A stretch of 64,000 bases of DNA from Callorhinus ursinus (GCF_003265705.1 NW_020312967.1:437683-501682); one strand, 5' to 3'. Positions 44,695 to 56,675 are shown, counted from the first letter of the stretch. The notes: a model not told the origin generated them from the sequence alone. A program made the numbers and translations.

Positions 44695-46095
44695 ATTGGT
44701 TTTTTAATGTGCAATTCACTGGTTTATTATTGTGTTTGTAGATTGTGCAGCCATCACTGCCATCTAATTACAGAACATTTTTATCACCTGAATAAGAAAC
44801 CCCATTAATAATAACTCCCTGCTCCCTCTATGCCCCAGCTTCTGACAACTGTTAATCTGCTTTCTTTCCCTAAGGATTTGTCTTTTCTCACCATTTAATA
44901 AAAATTGAATCATACAATATATGGCCTTTTGTGATTGGCTTCTTTCACTTAGGCTGATGTGTTCGGTGTTCTTTATCGAAATACTGGTAGCATATATCGA
45001 TATTTTAGTCCTTTTTATGGGTGGATAATATTCCATTGTATGGATATGATTTAGTATCAGTTATGGTATTATGAACATTTGTGTACAGGTTTTTGTGTGG
45101 ACATATGTTTTCAATTCTCTTGGGTAAGTATCTGGGGATAGAATTTCTGGGTCACATGGAAACACTATTTAACTTTTTGAGGGGCTGCCGAACTGTTTTC
45201 CAAAGTGGCTGCATCATTTGACAATTCCAAGAACAGTGTGTAAGGGTTCCAATTTTTCTACATCCTTGTCGGCACTTATTATTGTTTGTCTTTTTTATTT
45301 CAGCAGTCCTAGTAGATGTGAAGTGGTATCTCCTGGTTTTGATTTGCATTTTCATGATAACTAATGATGTTGACCTTTCCTTGGGGAAGTATCTTCCTTG
45401 GGGAAATATTTATTCGTATCTTTGCTATTTGGTTCATTTATGAGTTCTTTATATAGTCTGCATACAAGACATTTATCAGGTATAGATTTGTAAATATTTT
45501 CTCCCTTTCTGAGGATTGTCTATTCACTGCTTTGATAGCGGGCTTTTAAAAACTTGAGGTATAATTGATATATAACCATATATATATTAGTTTCAGTTGT
45601 ATAACGTAAAGATTCAATACATATACATATGGTGAAATGACCACTACAATTAGTCTATTGATAGGATGTTTTGATGCACAAGGCATTTAATTTTAATAAA
45701 GTATGATTTGTGTATTTTTTCTTTTGTTGTTTGTGCTTTTGTTGTCATTTCCAAAAACCCATTGCCAAATCCAAGTTAAAGAGATTTATTCTGAAGATTT
45801 CAGCTAAGAGTTTTATAGTTTTAGCAATCCCATTTAAGTCTATGAACAAAGTTAAGTTGGTATTTGCATATTTTGTGAGGTAAAGGTGTAACTTCATTCT
45901 TTTGCATGGGGATATTTAGTTATTTCAGCACTATTTCCTCCCTCCCCCACCTCTGTATTGATCTGGGACTTTGCTAAGTCAGTTGATCATAGATGTAAGG
46001 AATTATTTCTGGATTCTCAACTCTATTTCATTTATATATATGTGTGTATCCCTGTGTGAGTACCGTATTGTCTTGATTACTGTAGCTTCATAATA
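44695..46095 (-). pseudogene. Old L1, minus, 3' portion (3' UTR and ORF2 C-terminus)
   Basis: 3' UTR at left ('gtgcagccatcactgcc', 'cccagcttctgacaactg'), then ORF2. A recognisable C-terminal block at 45152-45355 retains the CX3CX7HX4C cysteine motif (CRQGC...H...C) and '[16 protein letters not shown]'. Many stops elsewhere. The 5' end stops at about 46095 where another L1 3' end begins. A 125-bp L1 fragment is nested at 45541-45664. Confidence 0.75.
45541..45664 (-). repeat. Nested L1 3'-UTR fragment
   Basis: 'cttttaaaaacttgaggtataattgatatataacc...tagtttcagttgtataacgtaaagattcaatac...ggtgaaatgaccactacaattagtct' is the 3' end of a different L1 in reverse orientation. Short repeats TTGATAGCG (45532-45540) and TTGATAGGA (about 45658-45666) flank it, and the host ORF2 text resumes directly ('tgttttgatgcacaagg'). 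Confidence 0.6.
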
Positions 46096-46311
46096 AAATT
46101 TTCCCCAACTTTATTGAGATATAGTAGACATGTCACATTATGTAAGTTTAAAGTATACAATGTGATAATTTGATACATATATTATTGTGAAATAATTACC
46201 ACAGTAAGGTTAGTTGACACACCATCACTTCACATAATTACCATTTTTCTTTTGTTGGGAGAACATCTAAGATGTACTCTCTAAGCAACTTTCAAGGATG
46301 TAATACAGTAT
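46096..46311 (-). repeat. Old L1, minus, 3'-terminal part left of the nested L1
   Basis: 'ccccaactttattgagatatagtagacatgtcacattatgtaag...caatgtgataatttgatacatatattattgtgaaataattacc' is an L1M-class 3' UTR. It continues at 48590 after the nested young L1, and the 15-bp duplicated target proves the join. Confidence 0.8.
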
Positions 46312-48589
46312 TTTTTTAATTAATTAATTAATTAATTTTTTTATGTAGTGTTCCTTGATTCATTGTTTGCGTGTAACACTCGGTGCTCCATGCAATATGT
46401 GCCCTCCTTAATACCCATCACCGGGCTAACCCATCCCTCCACCCCCTTCCCCTCTAAAATCCTCAGTTTGTTTCTTAGAGTCCATAGTCTCTCATGGTTT
46501 GTCTCCCCCTCCAATTCCCCCCCTTCATTAGTGCTCACCATAGCACATACCCTCCCCAATGTCTGTCACGCAGTTACCCCATCCCTCCCACCCCCCACCA
46601 CTCCAGCAACCCTCAGTTTGTTTCCTGAGATTAAGAATTCCTCATATCAGTGAGATCATATGATACTTGTCTTTCTCTGATTGACTTATTTCGCTTAGCA
46701 TAATACCCTCTAGTTCCATCCACGTCGTTGCAAATGGCAAGATTTCATTTTTTTTGATGGCTGCATAATATATATATATGTTCACCCCACCTTCTTTATC
46801 CATTCATCTGTTGATGGACGTCTGGGCCCTTTCCATAGTTTGGCTATTGTGGACATTGCTGCTATAAATATTGGGGTGCACATGCCCCTTCAGATCACTA
46901 CATTTGTATCTTTGGGGTAAATACCCAGTCGTGCAGTTGCTGGGTTGTAGGGTAGCTCTATTTTCAACTTTTTGAGGAACCTCCATACTGTTTTCCAGAG
47001 TGGCTGCACCAGCTTGCATTCCCACCAACAGTGTAGGAGGGTTCCCCTTTCTCCGCATCCCCGCCAACATCTGTCATTTCCTGACTTGTTAATTTTAGCC
47101 ATTCTGACGGGTGTGAGGTGGTATCTCATTGAGGTTTTGATTTGGATTTCCCTGATGCCAAGTGATGTTGAGCTCTTTTTCATGTGTCTGTTGGCCATTT
47201 GGATGTCTTCTTTGCCAAAATGTCTGTTCATGTCTTCTGCCCATTTCTCGATTGGATCATTTGTTCTTTGGGTGTTGAGTTTGATAAGTTCTTTATAGAT
47301 TTTGGATACTAGCCCTTTATCTGATATGTCATTTGCAAATATCTTCTCCCATTCTGTCAGTTGTCTTTTGGTTTTGTTGACTGTTTCTTTTGCTGTGCAA
47401 AGCTTTGTATCTTGATGAAGTCCCAGTAGTTCATTTTTGCCCTTGCTTCCCTTGACTTTGGCAATGTTTCTAGGAAGGAGTTGCATGGCTGAAGTCAAAG
47501 AGGTTGCTGCCTGTGTTCTCCTCTAGGATTTTGATGGATTCCTGTCTCACATTTAGGTCTTTCATCCATTTGGAGTCTATTTTTGTGTGTGGTGTAAGGA
47601 AATGGTCCAGTTTCTTTCTTCTGCATGTGGCTGTCCAATTTTCCCAACACCATTTGTTGAAGAGACTGTCTTTTTTCCATTGGACATTCTTTCCTGCTTT
47701 GTTGAAGATTAGTTGACCCTAGAGTTGAAGGTCCATTTCTGGGCTGTCTATTCTGTTCCATTGATCTATGTGTCTGTTTTTGTGCCAGTACCATACTGTC
47801 TTGATAATGACAGCTTTGTAATAGAGCTGGAAGTCCTGAATTGTGATGCCACCAGCTTTGCTTTTTTTGTTTTTTTTTTTTTTTTTGCTTTTCTTTTTCA
47901 ATATTCCTCTGGCTATTTGGGATCTTTTCTGATTCCATACAAACTTTAGGATTATTTGTTCCATTTCTTTGAAAAAGTTGATGTATTTTGATGGGGACTG
48001 CATTAAATATGTAGAATGCTCTAGGTAGCATAGACATTTTCACAATGTTTGTTCTTCCAATCCATGAGCATGGAACATTTTTCCATTTCTTTGTGTCTTC
48101 CTCAATTTCTTTAATAAATATTCCATAGTTTTCTGGGTACAGATTCTTTGCCTCTTTGGTTAGATTTATTCCAGGGATCTTATGGTTTTGGGTGTAATTG
48201 TACATGGGATAGACTCCTTAATTTCTCTTTCTTGTGTCTTGTTGTTGGTGTATAGGAATGCCACTGATTTCTGTGCATTGATTTTATATCCTGCCACTTT
48301 ACTGAATTCCTGTATGAGTTCTAGCAGTTTTGGGGTGGAGTCTTTTGGGTTTTCCACATAAAGTATCATATCATCTGCAAAGAGTGAGAGTTTGACTTCT
48401 TCTTTGCCGATTTGGATGCCTTTTATTTCTTTTTGTTGTCTGGTTGCTGTGGCTAGGACTTGTAGTACTATGTTGAATAGCAGTGGTGATAGTGGACATC
48501 CCTGCCGGGTTCCTGACCTTAGGGGAAAAGCTCTCAGTTTTTCCCCATTGAGAATGATATTTGCTGTGGGTTTTTCATAGATGGCTTTT
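46312..48589 (-). pseudogene. Young L1, minus, 5'-truncated, nested, exact target duplications
   Basis: 2.28 kb of L1 flanked by identical ATGTAATACAGTATT at 46298-46312 and 48590-48604. 3' UTR with (TTAA)n at left, then ORF2 C-terminal two-fifths in pieces: 46890-47498 (202 codons, C-terminal cysteine motif CX3CX7HX4C intact), 47495-48205 and 48166-48369. The catalytic ADD codons of the reverse transcriptase survive near 48367-48378, but the endonuclease and N-terminal RT are absent. It ends at 48589 inside ORF2. Dead by truncation, frameshifts and an internal T-rich expansion. Confidence 0.93.
47860..47906. repeat. T-rich expansion inside L1 ORF2
   Basis: T runs with isolated G/C (about 40 bp), giving an oligo-Lys stretch on the coding (minus) strand. 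Related L1 copies have only a short run here, so this is a local expansion after insertion. Confidence 0.7.
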
Positions 48590-51248
48590 ATGTAATACAG
48601 TATTGTTAATTATAGTCACCATGCTTTACATTAGATCCTCCAGATCTTATTCGTCTATAACTGGAAGTTTATACCCTTTGACCAACATCTCTTCATTTCC
48701 CTAACCCCCAGGGCAACTACTGTTATGCTGTCTGTTTCTATGAGTTTGGCTTTTTTAGATTCGTGCAGTATTTGTCTTTCTCTCATCTCATAGTGCAATG
48801 CCCTCAAATTCCATCCATGCTCTTGTGAATGGCAGAATTTCTTTTTTGTAGCTGAATAATATCCCACTGTAAAATTATGCACTGCATTTTTTTATTCATT
48901 AATCTGTTGGTGGACACTTATTTCCACGTTTTGGCTATTGTAAATAATGTTGCAATGAACATGGGAGTGCAGATATCTCTTCGATATAGTGATTTCATTT
49001 CTTTCAGAAATATACCCAGAAGTAGGATTGTTGGATCATTGGTAGTTTTATTTTTAATTTTTTGAGAAACCTCCTTACTGTTTTCCATAGTGGCTGCACC
49101 AATTCACATTCCCACCAGCAGTGCACCAGGGTTTCCTTTTCTCCACATCCTGACCAGCATTTGTTATCACTTGTCTTTTTGATAATAGCCATTCTCACAG
49201 GTCTAAGGTGATCACTCATGGTTTTGACTTTCACTTCCCTGATGATTAGTGATGTTGAACATCTTTCTAGGTATGTGTCAGCCATTTGTATGTCTTCAGG
49301 TCCTTTGCCCATTTTAAAATTGGAATATATATATATTTGTGCTATTGAGTTTTATGAATTCCTTATATATTTTGGATATTAACCCCTTATCATATATATT
49401 ACTTGCAAATTATCCTATTCTGTAGGTTACGTCTTTATTTTGTTGACTTTTCCTTTGCTGTGGAGACACTATTTCCTTTGATATCATCCCACTTGTTTAT
49501 TTTTGCTTTTGTTACTTGCTAGTTTGGTGTCATATAGAAAAAATCATTACCAAGACCAGGTCAAGGAGCTTTTTCCCTATGTTTTCTTCTAGGAGTTTTA
49601 CATTCAGGTCTTAAGTCTTGGCTCCATGTTGAGTTAATTTTTGTGAGTAATCTAAGACAAGGCTCCATTTTATTCTTTTACATGTTGATATCCAGTTTTC
49701 CCTTCATGATTCATTGAAAAGACTATCCTCTCCCAACTGAGTACTCTTAGCTCCTTTGTTAAATATTAGTTGACCTTATATGCATGGTTTTATTCCTGGA
49801 ATGTCAGTTTTGTTCCATTGGTCTATGTGTCTGTTTTTATGCTAGTACCATACTGTTTTATCACTGTCCTTTTGGATTATAGTTTAAAATCAAGAGTGTA
49901 ATGCCTCTAGCTTTGTTCTTCCTCAAGATTTCTCTATTTGGAACATTTTTTTGTTCTGTTTTCAAACTTTAGGATTGTTTTTTCTATTTCTGTGAAAAGT
50001 TGGGATTTTTATATGGATTGCTTTGAATCTATAGATGGCTTTGGGAAATATGGACATTTTAACAGTATTAATTTTTCCAATCTGTGAACACAGAATAACA
50101 TTCCATTTCTTTCTGTCTTCTTCAATTTCTTTCATCATTGTCTTAGATTTTTCAGTGTACATATCTTTTATCTCCTTGGTTAAATTTATTTCTAATATTT
50201 TGTTATTTTTGATACTATTGTAAATGGAATCATTTTCTTTATTTTTCTTTCAGATAGTTTGTTCCCAGTGTATGAAGTGCAACTGATTTTTGTATTCTCA
50301 TTTTGTATTCTGCATAATTACAGAATTCATTTATTAGTTTTACAGTTTTTTGGATGAATCTTTAGGGTTTTCTGTATATACAATCATTCCATCATCAAAC
50401 AGAGACAATTTTACTTTTTGTTTTTCAATTTGGATTCCCTCCCCCTTTTTTTGTCATTGCATAATGACTCTGCTAGGATTTCTGTGACTATATTGAATAG
50501 GAATGGTGAGAGTGGGCACCCTTGTCTTGTTCTTGGTTTTAGAGGAAAAGCTTTCAGCTTTTCATCACTGAGTATTATGTTAGTTTTTGTCATATGTAGC
50601 CTTATTACATTGAGGTATATTCCTTTTATACGCATTCTGCTGACTGCTTTTATTATAAAAGAACCTGAATTTTCTCAAATGTTTCTTCTGCATGTATTGA
50701 GAGGATCAGATGAATTTCATCTTTTATTCTAATAATGTGGTATATCATATTTATTAATTTGTGTATGTAGAACTGTCCTTGCATCCCAGGAATAAATCTC
50801 AACTTGTTCATGGTGTTTGATCCTTTTAATGTGTTGCCAAATTTGATTTGCTAGGATTTTGTTGAGAATTTTTACATCTATGTTCATTGGGGCTATTGAC
50901 TCTAATTTTCTTCTCTTGTAGTGTCCTTATCTGGCTTTGGTATCAGGGTAATGCTGGCTTTGTAAAATGAATTGAAAGTATTCCCTTCTCTTCAGTTTTT
51001 TGGAAGTTTGAGAAGGATTGGCATTAATTCTTCTTTAAATGTTTGGTAGAATTTAGCAGTGAAGTCATCTAATTCTGGGCTTTCCTTTGTTGGGAGGTTT
51101 TTGGTTACTGATTCAATCTCCTTAATTGTTATTGTTCTGTTCAGATTTTGTTTCTTCTGGATTTAGTCGTGGTAGGTTGTGTGTTTCAAGGAATTTATTC
51201 ATTTTCTTCTAGGTTGTCCTATTTGTTAACAATCGTAGTTGCCGTTTG

Positions 51249-51441
51249 TTTTTTTTTTTAAGATTTTATTTATTTGACAGAGAGAGACTCTGAGAGAAGG
51301 AACACAAGCAGGGGAAGTGGGAGAGGGAGAAACAGGCTTCCCGCTGAGCAGGGAGCCTGATGTGGGGCTCGATCCCAGGACCCTGGGATCATGACCTGAG
51401 CCGAAGGCAGACGCTTAACGACTGAGCCACCCAGGCGCCCC
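51249..51441 (-). repeat. SINEC, minus orientation, inside old L1
   Basis: Poly-T, TAAGATTTTATTTATTTGACAGAGAG, a GA-rich body, 'ctcgatcccaggaccctgggatcatgacctgagccgaaggcag' and reversed head 'gactgagccacccaggcgcccc'. Close to consensus, so recent. Target duplication is not clear (gtagttgcc / gtagcc at the flanks). Confidence 0.94.
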
Positions 51442-52365
51442 TGATAGTAGCCTTTTATAATTCTTTATATTTCTGTGGTGTCAGTTCTAATGTTGCCTCT
51501 TTCATTTATAATTTTGTTTATCCTTTTTTATTCTTGATTAGTCTAGCTGACAATGTGTGAATTTGCTTCCTTTTTTAAATAAATTAGCTTATTAGTTTTG
51601 ATTTTTTTCTATTGTCTTTTTAGTCTCTATTTCACTTATTTCTGCTCTAATGTTTATTATTTTCTTCCTTATGCTAATTTTGAGCTTAGTTTGTTATTTT
51701 TTTCTAATTCCTTGAACTGTAAAGTTTGGTTGTTTATTTGAGTTCTTTTGTTTTTCTTAATTTAGGCATTTATTACTATAAACTTTTCTCTTAGAATTGC
51801 TTTTGCTCTGTCCTGTAAGTTTTGGTATGTTATGTTTTCATTTTCATTTGTTTCAGGATTCTTTCTGATTTCCCCTTTGATTTCTTCTTTGACCCTTTGG
51901 TTGTTCAGGAGTATGGTGTTTAATTTCCATGTACTTGTGAATTTTCTGGTTTTCTTCCTGTTACTGATTTCTAGTTTCATACCCATTGTAGTTGAAGAAG
52001 ATACTTGATATAATTTCAATCTTAGGTTTCTTAATTTTTGTTGCGTTCTGTTCTGTTAATATTTGCCTTAAATATTTATGTGTTCCAATGTTGGTTGCAT
52101 ATATATTTACAATTGTTATATCCTCTTGACCCTTTTATCATAATATAGTTATGTTTTTAGTCTCTTGTGACTAATTTTGACTGAAGGTTTCTTTATCTGA
52201 AACATATACAACCATTACTATGCATTTCACTCTCTTTTGATTACCATTTGCCTGGAATATCTTTTTCCAGTCCTTTACTTTCAGCCTATATGTGTCCTTA
52301 AAGCTAAAGTGAATCTCTTGTAGGCAATATATTGTTGGATCTTTGGGTTTTTTTGTTGTTTTTGT

Positions 52366-52401
52366 TTTGTTTGTTTTTTGTTTGGTTTGGTTTGGTTTGG
52401 T
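52366..52401. repeat. (TTTTG)/(GTTTG)n run
   Basis: A stretch of TTTGTTT words becoming about five TTTGG units, within the old L1 endonuclease region. On the minus strand it reads as Lys/Pro/Asn/Gln. Confidence 0.8.
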
Positions 52402-52984
52402 CCACCCAGCCACTCTGTGTCTTTTGATTGGAGAATTTAATCCATTTACACTTAATTTTTGATAGATAAAATATTACTAACTTTTGATAGGTAGGAAATT
52501 ACTATTGTTATTTTGTTAATTGTTTTCTGACTGTTGACTCAATTCCTTTGTTCTTCCTCTCTTGCTGTCTTCCTTTGTGATTTATTTTTCTGTAGTGATA
52601 TGCTTTAATTCCTTTCATTTTATCTTTTTTGTAGCTACTATAGGTTTGTTCTTTGTGGTTACCATGAGGCTTACATAAAACATCTTATAGCTATAACAGT
52701 TATATTTTAATTTATCTTGGAAAAGTATAAGAAGAACTTTTCGTGGAGTCCTCATGCTAGAACTTCAAAGTGTTACCCAGTTCTAATGGGTAAAAAAAGT
52801 ATTTTTATTTTCCTTATATCTTTTTTTTTCCTTTCTCCTTCATTCTCTCCAAAAATTCTTGCCACAAAAATGTACTGGCAATTGATGTCATGAATTTTCA
52901 AAAAAAAAATCACTTTAGAGAACTTCATTATTTCTATTAATACAACTACTATTAATAACAATAATAATCATGTTGTGCCCTTCT

Positions 52985-53230
52985 CCAGCACCTCTCATCC
53001 AGGGATCTCAGAATGCTTTTCAAACATTAATTAAAAATCCTCTCGTTATCCCTGTGAGTTCCTAGGGCAAGGAGAGAGGAGGAAATCGTATCTACTCTGA
53101 CATTAATTAAGCTCTCCCTTGGCTTGCAAACTAGGTAAATAGCTTTTCTTCCCCCCATTAACAAACAAGCCGGCTCTCTGTGATGATTATCACAGATGTT
53201 CACAAGTGAGAGAAGAAATTATTTCTGCTG
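52985..53230. promoter_or_regulatory. Ancient CR1/L3-like remnant or conserved element (unproven)
   Basis: 'gcacctctcatccagggatctcagaatgcttttcaaacattaattaaaaatcctc' recalls a very old amniote LINE end (L3/CR1 type). The right part has two ATTAATTAA sites and a perfect 7-bp inverted repeat with a 4-nt centre at 53178-53195 (CTGTGAT/ATCACAG). Very old repeats that remain legible are sometimes co-opted as enhancers; that is inference here. Confidence 0.35.
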
Positions 53231-53284
53231 GGCACTGAGGAGAGGGACTGACATACTTGCCAGACTTGGCTGCTGAGGTTTTGC

Positions 53285-53440
53285 TTTCTAACAGTGGTTT
53301 CCAGAGCTGGGCAATCAGCAGCATGGCCTTAGGAGCTTTGCAAACGTACCTGAATCTGGGGCATTTACACTCCTTTCCCCACAGTTCTGACTAAGGTATG
53401 GGGTAGGGCTTAGGAATCTGAATTTTTTAAAAAAATTTTT
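53285..53440 (+). mobile_element. MER5-like DNA-transposon fossil
   Basis: 'agtggtttccagagctgggcaatcagcagcatggccttaggagctttgcaaacgtacctgaatctggggc' and 'ggtagggcttaggaatctgaattttt' follow the order of a diverged MER5-like element. Weak at its right end. Confidence 0.45.
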
Positions 53441-53839
53441 ATACAGTTTGAGAATAATTATTTTAAGTGACATGTTCATTATTAATTTCTTTCAAATACT
53501 GAAAGTGTCTTTTCCTGTGTTTTGCTTTCTTACCTGGTTAGTAGTTTGGGATATGTATGTCTAGACCAGAGTTTCTCAAAATCCATGGATTTTTTTTTGT
53601 TTTAATCTAAAATACCTAGGAAACTTGTTAATGTTACAGATGTATTGGAACACATAGTTCTTATATACATTTATATTTCTTTCAGGGATATAAAGTCTGT
53701 TTCTACTTCAAAGAAAAAATGAACAATGTTATAGCAGAGGGCATGAGAATATAGGACCCTTGGACCTATGAGCCCCCAACACTGTGAATATAAGGTATGT
53801 GTGGCTACTGTGTGTTAGCTTCTATGTATGTTATTACAG
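53441..53839. other. Unique non-coding DNA
   Basis: AT-rich; no gene or clear repeat. Confidence 0.4.
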
Positions 53840-54045
53840 GATTCATAGGACTTTAGTGCTAGTAAGCATTTTGGGGACAGTTTATTCTTAGCCTACTTAT
53901 ACCTAGGTGGGGGAATGAATCTCAGTTCATTATAGGAGTTCATACTCCTACAGATCACCACACAGCCCGCTGGTGGTAGGTGCAGGTCTGAAAGCATGTC
54001 TCCCAACTTAGCGTCCAGAGCTCCAGGGCTAATCACCAGACCACC
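53840..54045 (+). repeat. MIR-class fragment
   Basis: 'ttcataggactttagtgctagtaagcattttggggacagtttattcttagcc' to 'ggcaggtctgaaagcatgtctcccaac' and 'gctccagggctaatcaccagaccacc' resembles a diverged MIR-like element. Assignment tentative. Confidence 0.4.
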
Positions 54046-54724
54046 TCAGTGCAAATTTGTCTCTTATTTATCATTCTGAGTCCCCTGTTTTTAACAATGT
54101 TGGTTAAAAACAGAAGCCTGATGTTGAAAAATGTGATTCTCCAAATCTCTAAGAGTGAGAAAAGGAAACAAGCTAAGACGTTTGCCTTAGTGGTGAACTG
54201 TGTTCCTTCCCTACTTTGTGTCTCTTTTTCTTATTCACTAGCTTCTGCAGATGTCTCTGCTGGTGGCATGATAGAGACTAGCTGATGGATAAGGAGGCTG
54301 AAGTGGCTATTCAGAGGAATAGAGATGTTTGAGTGTAACATGAAAGACTGCCAAAAAAAAAAAAATCATAGCACTTAGTCTACATTTTATGTCCAAGAGT
54401 CTATAAACCTTTCAGAGGCCCTTTCTTCCAGAATATTCCCAGGGACAGTTTGGTTAGTTCCACTGATACAGGTGGAGACACAGGGTCAGTTATTCATTTT
54501 TAAGATACCCTATGTCATTAGCAAATCTGGAACAGGAGATCCCAGGGATCCCTTTACCGCATGGATGACTGGTCACCTGCTTTAGTGGCCTGTGGTCTGG
54601 TCTTTCTTCATTGGATAATGGTGAGTAGCAGGGAACTTTAGGTGTGTGGGTAGGGAACACCCAATTTTGTGTTCCCTAGATAAGAGGAGAAAGAGGAAAA
54701 GGTGCTAATTAACTGAGGAACCAC
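54046..54724. other. Unique non-coding DNA
   Basis: A 78-codon frame at 54049-54285 begins with hydrophobic residues but has no domain. An A run lies at about 54353-54365. No gene is called. Confidence 0.4.
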
Positions 54725-54865
54725 AATGGGAGTAACTGCCTTTTCTCATCACTTTTCATCCTTGCAAGGATAGTGTGGGCAAGTTCTATCAGTTACATTT
54801 TACAGATGCGAAAAGCAAAACTCAGAGAATTAGTTATCTTGCAGAGCTCTGAGTGGAATTGAGTC
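54725..54865 (+). repeat. MIR SINE fragment
   Basis: 'tcatccttgcaaggatagtgtgggcaagttctatcagttacattttacagatgcgaaaagcaaaactcagagaattagttatcttgcagagctctgagtggaattgag' is a diverged MIR core and 3' part. Confidence 0.65.
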
Positions 54866-55179
54866 TCACACATTTTTATGCTTTTTGTGCTTTCTTAATA
54901 CCTGGAAAAATGTTTGCTCACAAAACAAAGAAAAGTGTCTCTTACTTCAAAGTCCACACTCTCCCTGTGTACCTCACTGCCTGCCCACACAAAATTTTCT
55001 TAGGTTTTTGGTTGAAGTAAATAGAACTTTCTCTCTTTTATCCAATTGCATTAGCACTAACAGCAGTGAATCGCTCAGAAAAGAGAATGCAATCATGACT
55101 GTTTTTCATCTATTCCAGAATAAAAAACAAGTGAAGCCAAACACTGGTATGATCTAGCAGAGCCCTGTGGCCTAATGTC
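54866..55179. other. Unique non-coding DNA
   Basis: A 90-codon frame at 54885-55157 is Cys/Ser/Asn-rich with no recognised domain. Confidence 0.35.
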
Positions 55180-55320
55180 CTGAGCTCAGGTCTACAACTC
55201 AGAAATTCATGGATTTCTAGTCCCTGCCAGACCACTGCTTTTGGTAAACAGAGGGTGAGTCATTTAATCATTCTGTGCCATCTTTCTTCCTCCAGCAAAG
55301 CAGGGTAATTAGTGTTTGTC
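55180..55320 (+). repeat. MIR-class fragment
   Basis: 'tagtccctgccagaccactgcttttggtaaacagagggtgagtcatttaatcattctgtgcc' is close to the MIR 'gtcacttaacctctctgtgcc' region. Diverged. Confidence 0.5.
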
Positions 55321-55497
55321 ACCCATGTATGTCAAAGGGGTGTGGTGAGGGTAACCTCGTAATTATGAGTTTCTGGGCAAATATAAAAAACCCACATGGT
55401 GGTAATGTCACCACTCATCCCAGGTTGGAGATTGGCTTGTTGGGTTGGAGAATTTGCAACCCAGCAAATACTTGCCACTTGGTGGTTTACAAGTTTG

Positions 55498-55655
55498 GAA
55501 TGTTAGAACTGGAAGAAATTCCTAGAGTTACCTAGTATGAACCCCATAGTTTGCAGCTGGGAGGCAAATCTAGAGGGGTGCAGGGATTTCATCAGGTCAC
55601 AGTGAACTTGAGACAGACAGGGATTCGAACCCAGGTCTCCTGACTCCTGCCTAGG
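55498..55655 (+). repeat. MIR-class fragment
   Basis: 'gaatgttagaactggaagaaattcctagagttacctagtatgaacccc', then 'cagggatttcatcaggtcacagtg' and 'cagggattcgaacccaggtctcctgactcctgcc', the recognisable end of a MIR-like repeat. Confidence 0.6.
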
Positions 55656-56189
55656 CTCCCCGTTCCCTCCTCTGTCTTTACCTGTCCTGCTACTTTTGGG
55701 GAGGATCCTGACCCCCGTCTGGAGAGAATGGCTACAGTTGAAAGTAGGCCTGGGATACAACTGCCGGAGGCTGCCTTTCAGGTCGGACACACACCATTCA
55801 CTTTCAGCTGAAAACCTCATTCAAATACGACTGGGCGAGCCAGGCAAACCAGATGGGTAATTGCCTGGAGTGTGTAGGGAGATGGTAGAGAGTGTGGTTC
55901 ACTGAGTACCCAAGGAGGTTTGGCACACTATCATTTCCAGCCATCCAGAATGTGAATGGCTAAACCCCAGTGGTCTGATCCTGTCAGATTAGTTTTATTT
56001 AACAGAGCCATGCCTCTGAGCTAAGCTGTGCTCTGTACTTTGTTATGCATAAACCTGCAGGGATGAAATTTAGTTGGGGAAGTTGGAAAGATGGATGTTA
56101 GAGAAACTGTACAAGTAGTTGTGTCATTACCTTTATGAAAAAATCATTACATCCTATTTCCTTCCTTCTTTCACATTTTTCCTCCTTCC
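55656..56189. other. Unique non-coding DNA
   Basis: No gene or repeat recognised. Confidence 0.4.
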
Positions 56190-56675
56190 ACACGTATTTA
56201 TTTAGTGTCAGCTATGCTCTAGATAGTCTGGGCTCTAGATATAGTGGCAAAAAAATATATAAGGTTCTCGACTTAGAGAGAGATGACAGATGAAAAAAGA
56301 AAGTAAACAATAACAAAAAAATGGGCAAGAGAGTTTCACAAAGTGATGAGTGCTGTGAAGAAGCTAAAACAGGGTGGTATATTGCAGGATGATGGTTCCT
56401 CCGTGAAGATGGAGTGTGAGCTGTAATAAAGGCCAGCCACACAGAACTCTGCAGAGACAAGAACAAGTGCAAAGGCCTTGAGGCAGAGAGAATTTGGTGA
56501 GTTTGAGGAATAAAAAGAAGCTATTAGAGCTGAAGTATGTTGAGATTGGGAGAGAGCACTAGGTCCTGAAGCTAGAAAGGTGGAACTGGGTCATGTCATA
56601 TTGGTTCTTATAGGCAACAGGAAGGACTTTAGATTTTATTCTAAGTACCAAGGGAAAGAAATGGTGGGTTTTAAA

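Larger units (their letters stand above)
48590..52735 (-). pseudogene. Old L1, minus, ORF2 continuing right of the nested L1
   Basis: 3'-to-5' order on the plus strand: 3' UTR (48590-48750), C-terminal block 49004-49312 with CX3CX7HX4C and '[16 protein letters not shown]', 49962-50162, RT segment 50411-50635 ('[19 protein letters not shown]' type), 51762-52019 ('TWKLNTILLNNQRVKEEI' type) and an endonuclease-region piece 52171-52413 ('YCLQEIHFSFKDTYRLK'). Stops and frameshifts separate the blocks. With 46096-46311 it forms one element of over 4 kb. Confidence 0.85.

Noticed and set aside
46890..48369. Possible intact L1 ORF2 of over 200 codons
   Set aside because: The frame is broken between 46890-47498, 47495-48205 and 48166-48369, and the element is truncated before the endonuclease.
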